This document shows positions 6,405 through 9,643 of a stretch of 9,643 bases of DNA, piece after piece. A program made the position numbers and the translations under genes. How positions within the stretch are numbered: the stretch's first letter is position 1; each line of letters starts with the position of its first letter. Origin of the DNA: Candidatus Bipolaricaulota bacterium (lineage in GTDB: Bacteria > Bipolaricaulota > Bipolaricaulia > Bipolaricaulales > Bipolaricaulaceae); NCBI GenBank assembly GCA_015661965.1, contig DQVA01000048.1, forward strand, positions 1 to 9,643, in the 5' to 3' direction. The notes beneath the pieces are model-generated. The model saw only the letters and a list, made by a program, of their open reading frames with translations. It was not told the origin of the DNA and did no database searches.

Positions 6405-7267
6405 TTCTCCTCGGAGAGCGCGAACCCTCGCATGAACTGCTCCTGCAACAGCAGGAACACGATCAAAGGTGGGAGCATGGTGATGATGGTGCCGGCCATG
6501 GCCACCCCCCAATTGAGCATCCCCTCCGCCCCGGATCCGGTCAACATCTTCAGGCCGATCTGGATCATCTGCTTTTCGTTGGAGGCGATGATGATCAGCG
6601 GCCACAAGTACTGGTTCCATATGTAGACGAATTGGATCACCGCCATGGCCCCGATGGTGTTCATGGACATGGGGACCAGGATCTGCCACAGGAAGCGTAA
6701 GGGGCCCACCCCATCCACCCGGGCCGCATCCACCAGGGAGCTGGGGATGGACATGAAATGCTGGCGAAACAGGAACACCCCGGTGGCCGAGGCCAAAAAC
6801 GGGACCACCAACGCCCAATGGCTGTTCCCCCAGCCGAAGCTACGCACCAGATCGTACAGAGGCACGATCCTGACCGGGATGGGCATCATCAGGGTGAGGA
6901 GCACGAATACGAACAGCAGGTTCTTGAACCGGAAGTCGAAGTACACCAGGGCCAGGGCCGCCAAAAGTGACATCAGGGTCTTGCCGATCGTGACCGCGAA
7001 CGCGATGACGAAGGTGTTTTTCATTAACGTGCCCAGGTGGTAGTAACTCCAGGCGGTGCCGTAATTCTCCGGGGCATGAGTGCCGATGGCGAAGGAGGGG
7101 GGGTAGGTGAAAACCTGTACCGTGCTTTGGGTGCTCTTGAGCAGGGCGAACAGGATGGGCGAAGCGACGATCAATGCCACCAGCAGCAGGGCGAGATGGG
7201 TGAGGACCGTGTAGCCCTTGCGGCGAACCCGGTATTTCAACACGAAGCCACGATCAGTTGCCGCCAT
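6401..7267 (-). CDS. ugpE: sn-Glycerol-3-phosphate ABC transporter permease UgpE
   Basis: A 288-residue inner-membrane permease of the MalG/UgpE class. Six hydrophobic spans are visible at roughly 20-43, 83-110, 117-138, 150-168, 205-226 and 256-276. The cytoplasmic EAA loop that docks to the ATPase is VDAARVDGVGP...LVP at about 179-199, with the conserved Gly186. The C-terminal half contains WNQYLWPL (217-224) and a final PPLIVFLLLQEQFMRG segment, both strongly reminiscent of E. coli UgpE. It pairs with UgpA to form the channel. The ATG at 7267 lies inside the end of ugpA (14-base overlap), with AAGGAGGG 6 bases upstream, so the two are translationally coupled. Substrate by family: glycerol-3-phosphate and glycerophosphodiesters. 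The neighbouring GDPD gene supports this over a sugar transporter. Confidence 0.92.
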   Translation of the reverse strand: MAATDRGFVLKYRVRRKGYTVLTHLALLLVALIVASPILFALLKSTQSTVQVFTYPPSFAIGTHAPENYGTAWSYYHLGTLMKNTFVIAFAVTIGKTLMSLLAALALVYFDFRFKNLLFVFVLLTLMMPIPVRIVPLYDLVRSFGWGNSHWALVVPFLASATGVFLFRQHFMSIPSSLVDAARVDGVGPLRFLWQILVPMSMNTIGAMAVIQFVYIWNQYLWPLIIIASNEKQMIQIGLKMLTGSGAEGMLNWGVAMAGTIITMLPPLIVFLLLQEQFMRGFALSEEK

Positions 7268-8141
7268 AGTGCACCCTCCTTCCCGTGGTGCGGAACTGGA
7301 TCAAGGTCAGGACCACCACCATCACGAACAGCACCACCGACTGGGCCGCCGCCGTCCCCCATTTGTGGAACCGGAACGCCTCTTGGTACAGGTTATAAAT
7401 GAGGATGTTGGTGGCCTGGGCTGGTCCCCCTTCGGTCATCACAGATATCAACCCAAACGCTCCGAAGAACGCATAGATCAAGTTCATAATCAACAAGAAA
7501 AAAGTGGTGGGGGAGAGCATGGGGAAGGTGACGGACCAGAAGGTGCGCCAAGGGCCGGCCCCGTCTACCCGGGCCGCCTCCAGCACCTCGCCGGGCACGT
7601 TCTGCAGACCGGCCAGGAAGAACACGATGTTGTAGCCCATGTTCTTCCAGGCGGCGGCCATGGTCACCGCCAGCAGCGCCAGATGGCCGTTGCTCATCCA
7701 GTCCGGGCTGATCCCAAAAAACCTCTTCAGAAAATAGTTGACAACCCCCACCGTGGGGTTGAGGAGGAACAGCCAGATGGAGCCAGCCACCGCTGGGGAT
7801 AGGGCATAGGGCCAGATGAGGGCGATCCGGTATACCCTGGCGCCCCGCACCTTCCGGTTGGCAAGCATAGCGATGGCCAGGGAGATGGACAGGCCGATCA
7901 CCACCACCCCGAACGCGAAGATCATGGTGACGGTGAGGCTGTTCAGGTAGTCCGAGGAGGTGAAAAGGCGCACGTAGTTTTCCAACCCCACATATTTGCG
8001 GTGCAGGCCCATGAGGATAGCCCGGTAGGTGCTGAGGCGGAAGCTTTGGACCACAGGATAATAGAGAAACAGCCCGCACAGGGCCAGGGTGGGGAAAAGC
8101 AAGGCGTAAGGCAGCCATTTGCTCGGGAACTTACTACGCAT
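7254..8141 (-). CDS. ugpA: sn-Glycerol-3-phosphate ABC transporter permease UgpA
   Basis: A 295-residue inner-membrane permease of the MalF/UgpA class, about the length of E. coli UgpA. Similarity to UgpA, recalled by eye, is high throughout: KWLPYALLFP near the start; VGLENYVRLF at 51-60; LSPAVAGSIWLFLLNP at 114-129; the EAA loop LEAARVDGAGP...FP at 187-207; FFLLIMNLIYAFF at 214-226; and AAQSVVL with VVVLTLIQFR at 265-284. Six membrane spans are expected and seen as hydrophobic stretches. The start ATG at 8141 follows GAGGAGG with only a 2-base spacer. It lies 18 bases after a strong stem-loop that separates it from ugpB, so expression is probably lower than that of the binding protein. It ends with a 14-base overlap into ugpE. 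Confidence 0.93.
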   Translation of the reverse strand: MRSKFPSKWLPYALLFPTLALCGLFLYYPVVQSFRLSTYRAILMGLHRKYVGLENYVRLFTSSDYLNSLTVTMIFAFGVVVIGLSISLAIAMLANRKVRGARVYRIALIWPYALSPAVAGSIWLFLLNPTVGVVNYFLKRFFGISPDWMSNGHLALLAVTMAAAWKNMGYNIVFFLAGLQNVPGEVLEAARVDGAGPWRTFWSVTFPMLSPTTFFLLIMNLIYAFFGAFGLISVMTEGGPAQATNILIYNLYQEAFRFHKWGTAAAQSVVLFVMVVVLTLIQFRTTGRRVHYGGN

Positions 8142-8159
8142 GGCCTCCTCGCAAGGTTA

Positions 8160-8187
8160 AAGGGGGAGCCCGACCGGGCTCCCCCTT
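8160..8187 (-). terminator. Intercistronic stem-loop between ugpB and ugpA (attenuator or mRNA-stabilising)
   Basis: In the minus-strand RNA, the arms AAGGGGGAGCCC and GGGCTCCCCCTT form a perfect 12-bp stem with a 4-base GGTC loop, starting 14 bases after the ugpB stop. Only three T's follow (two of them paired), then AACC, so full Rho-independent termination seems unlikely. Partial termination, or protection of the ugpB message from 3' exonucleases, is the better reading. This matches the known need for more binding protein than permease. The ugpA ribosome site begins 9 bases after the stem. Confidence 0.65.
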
Positions 8188-8201
8188 CCTCCCAGTAGGG
8201 G

Positions 8202-9524
8202 CTAGCCCCCCACCAGCTCCTTGTAGTCCTGGAGCGATTGATCGATGGTGGCCTTGGCCTCCTCCAACGCCTCCTGGATGGTCTTGTCCCCGGCGAGCAC
8301 CGCCTCCACCGCGTCCAGGATGATGGACCGGGCCTCGACGAACACGCCCATCATGGCACCCTGGGTAGCGGTAATGAGCTGGGTCTCCTGGAGCTGATCG
8401 AAGGCGGTCCGGTAATTGGGGAACCGATCGAACCAGCCCTCCAGCTCCAGCGCCTTGAGGGAGGTGAGCCGAAGCGGGAAGTACCCGGTGCCCTGATGCC
8501 ACCGGATATCCTGGGCCACCTGGGACATCCAGGTCACGAACGTGACTGCGGCCTCCAGCTCCTCCGGGGGATGGTCGCCGGTCACCCACAGGGAGCCGCC
8601 GCCGATGATCACGCCGTGGCGCTCGCTGCCGTCCGGGATGGGGAGGAATGCGGTTCCCAGCACGAACCCCTGCTCCACGGACGCGTTCTCCATGGCGCGC
8701 ACGTCGGAAGTGGAGGAGATGAGCATGGCGGACTGACCGGAAACGAAGATCTGGCGGGCCTGGGACCAGGAGCGGCCCGGGCTCACCCACAGGCCTCGGT
8801 CATAAAGCTCCTTCCACCATTCCACGATCCTGATGGCCGCCGGATCGAGCAGGTTGATCTCGGTGGCGTAGTCGGCACGGCCGTTTTCGTTGTTTACAAG
8901 ATCCACTCCCTGCTCCGCCATCCACTGCTCGAAGAACCAGGAGTGCACCGGCCAGGTGATCCCGTACGGGGCCAGTCCCGCGTCCACCACCGCCTGGGAG
9001 ACGGCAATGATGTCGCTGTAGGTGGGCTTGCGGGGCAGGGTTACCCCGGCAGCATCCAGCATGGATTTGTTGTAATAAACGATGGGGTTAGAGGAGTTCC
9101 AAGGGAAGGAATGCAGGCGTCCGTTCACCCGGTAGTAGTTGAGCACCGGCGGGATATAGTCCTCCCAGGGAACGATGACCCCAAACTGATCGATCAGGTC
9201 CTCCGCGGGGACAATGATCCCCGAGTCCACCAAAAGCTGGGTCCCCACCTCGAACGAGTGGAACACGTGGGGGCCGGCTCCAGCCCGGGCGGCGGCGATG
9301 GCGGCGTTCAAGGTATCGGTGTAGGAACCCTTGTACTCCACGGTGACATGGATCCAGGGATACTGGAGGTTGAAGTCCTCCACCATCCGCTCGATGAGGG
9401 GAACCCGCCAGCCGCCCATGGCATGCCAGAAGGTGATTTCGATCTTAGGGGCCTCTTCCTGGGCCAGAGCCAGGCCCGGCACCAAGAGGGCCACCACGAG
9501 AATCGCAAGCCAAACACGCTTCAT
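8202..9524 (-). CDS. ugpB: sn-Glycerol-3-phosphate/glycerophosphodiester-binding protein UgpB
   Basis: A 440-residue solute-binding protein of the UgpB/MalE family that captures substrate outside the membrane and delivers it to UgpAE. Residues 1-21 form a signal peptide ending in ALA before QEE, with no lipobox cysteine. That suggests a free periplasmic protein. Segments shared with E. coli UgpB, recalled by eye: FWHAMGG at 32-38; YKGSYTDTLNAAIAA at 64-78; EVGTQ at 92-96; NSSNPIVYYNKS at 143-154; IIGGGSLWV at 306-314; WHQGTGYFP at 342-350; and a C-terminal helix with 'AVLAGDKTIQEAL'. The ATG at 9524 is chosen because AAGGAGGT (9531-9538) sits exactly 6 bases upstream and the signal peptide begins there; the open frame upstream to 9566 lacks both. 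It is the first gene of the visible operon. A sugar-binding function is the main alternative, but the downstream GDPD genes make glycerol phosphates more likely. Confidence 0.9.
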   Translation of the reverse strand: MKRVWLAILVVALLVPGLALAQEEAPKIEITFWHAMGGWRVPLIERMVEDFNLQYPWIHVTVEYKGSYTDTLNAAIAAARAGAGPHVFHSFEVGTQLLVDSGIIVPAEDLIDQFGVIVPWEDYIPPVLNYYRVNGRLHSFPWNSSNPIVYYNKSMLDAAGVTLPRKPTYSDIIAVSQAVVDAGLAPYGITWPVHSWFFEQWMAEQGVDLVNNENGRADYATEINLLDPAAIRIVEWWKELYDRGLWVSPGRSWSQARQIFVSGQSAMLISSTSDVRAMENASVEQGFVLGTAFLPIPDGSERHGVIIGGGSLWVTGDHPPEELEAAVTFVTWMSQVAQDIRWHQGTGYFPLRLTSLKALELEGWFDRFPNYRTAFDQLQETQLITATQGAMMGVFVEARSIILDAVEAVLAGDKTIQEALEEAKATIDQSLQDYKELVGG

Positions 9525-9530
9525 CGAACT

Positions 9531-9538
9531 ACCTCCTT
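9531..9538 (-). promoter_or_regulatory. Ribosome binding site of ugpB
   Basis: AAGGAGGT on the minus strand with a 6-base spacer (AGTTCG) before the ATG at 9524. It is the strongest and best-spaced Shine-Dalgarno in the window. It fixes the ugpB start and predicts high translation of the binding protein. Confidence 0.85.
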
Positions 9539-9552
9539 TTTGAGAGCTGTTT

Positions 9553-9622
9553 TCTAACCGGTCCAAAACATCTGATCCGACAAACCACCGCGCCTGATTA
9601 CCACCTCCTTCCTCTAACTGGT
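9553..9622. repeat. Two copies of a 10-base box, 60 bases apart, upstream of ugpB
   Basis: Plus-strand TCTAACCGGT at 9553-9562 and TCTAACTGGT at 9613-9622 differ at one base. The right copy extends to an inverted repeat, TAAC-TG-GTTA (9615-9624); the left contains the palindrome ACCGGT. They could be operator half-sites, or chance in a short leader. Confidence 0.3.
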
Positions 9623-9643
9623 TACACCTTTCCAGACCTTACA

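Larger units (their letters stand above)
9525..9643 (-). promoter_or_regulatory. Leader and presumed upstream control region of the ugp operon
   Basis: A non-coding stretch upstream of ugpB, cut by the window edge. It contains the ugpB ribosome site AAGGAGGT (9531-9538), a second perfect but orphan AAGGAGGT (9603-9610), and two copies of a TCTAAC(T/C)GGT box. I could not find a convincing -35/-10 pair, nor tandem 11-base-spaced repeats like an enterobacterial Pho box. The true promoter may lie outside the window. Confidence 0.4.

Noticed and set aside
6405..6818. N-terminal extension of the cytoplasmic GDPD frame
   Set aside because: It overlaps the ugpE gene, is His/Gly/Pro-rich, and precedes the natural barrel start MKVIAHRG, which has its own ribosome site and an ATGA overlap.
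8238..9557. Long plus-strand open frame (about 439 codons) opposite ugpB
   Set aside because: It is an antisense shadow of a GC-rich gene with G/C-ending codons. Its product is rich in Gly, His, Pro and Arg, shows no family motif, and the opposite strand is clearly ugpB.
1..9643. tRNA, rRNA, CRISPR arrays, transposases or phage genes
   Set aside because: None was seen on either strand. The window is almost wholly filled by the ten minus-strand genes.

Overview
The window is one tightly packed operon read entirely on the minus strand, from ugpB near the right edge to a dehydrogenase cut off by the left edge. The DNA is visibly GC-rich. GTG and TTG starts are common, most junctions overlap or are one base apart, and nothing on the plus strand looks like a gene. 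The three exported proteins have signal peptides without a lipobox cysteine. The binding protein in particular is not a lipoprotein, which fits a two-membrane (or at least not typical Gram-positive) bacterium. I cannot name the organism. The GC-rich, compact style and the NosD-like beta-helix protein would suit a deep-branching, possibly thermophilic lineage such as Bipolaricaulota, but this is a weak guess.

Layout in transcription order (right to left): a leader of about 119 bases (9525-9643) with a pair of short repeats; ugpB (substrate-binding protein); a strong 12-bp stem-loop; ugpA and ugpE (permeases); a cytoplasmic glycerophosphodiester phosphodiesterase (UgpQ-like); a NagD-type HAD phosphatase; a DHH-family phosphoesterase; a secreted NosD-like beta-helix protein; a secreted GlpQ-like glycerophosphodiester phosphodiesterase; a second NagD-type HAD phosphatase; and the first ~278 codons of a malate/L-lactate dehydrogenase-family (Ldh_2) oxidoreductase. 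The transporter ATPase (UgpC) is not in the window.

Taken together the genes suggest scavenging of glycerophosphodiesters and glycerol-3-phosphate. Phospholipid head-group diesters would be cut outside by the secreted enzyme or imported intact by UgpBAE and cut inside by UgpQ. The HAD phosphatases could then release phosphate and glycerol. The most notable structure is that the operon holds two GDPD-HAD cassettes, one secreted and one cytoplasmic GDPD, both with the same gene order and the same TAA-N-GTG junction. Between them sit a DHH phosphoesterase and a beta-helix protein whose roles are unexplained.
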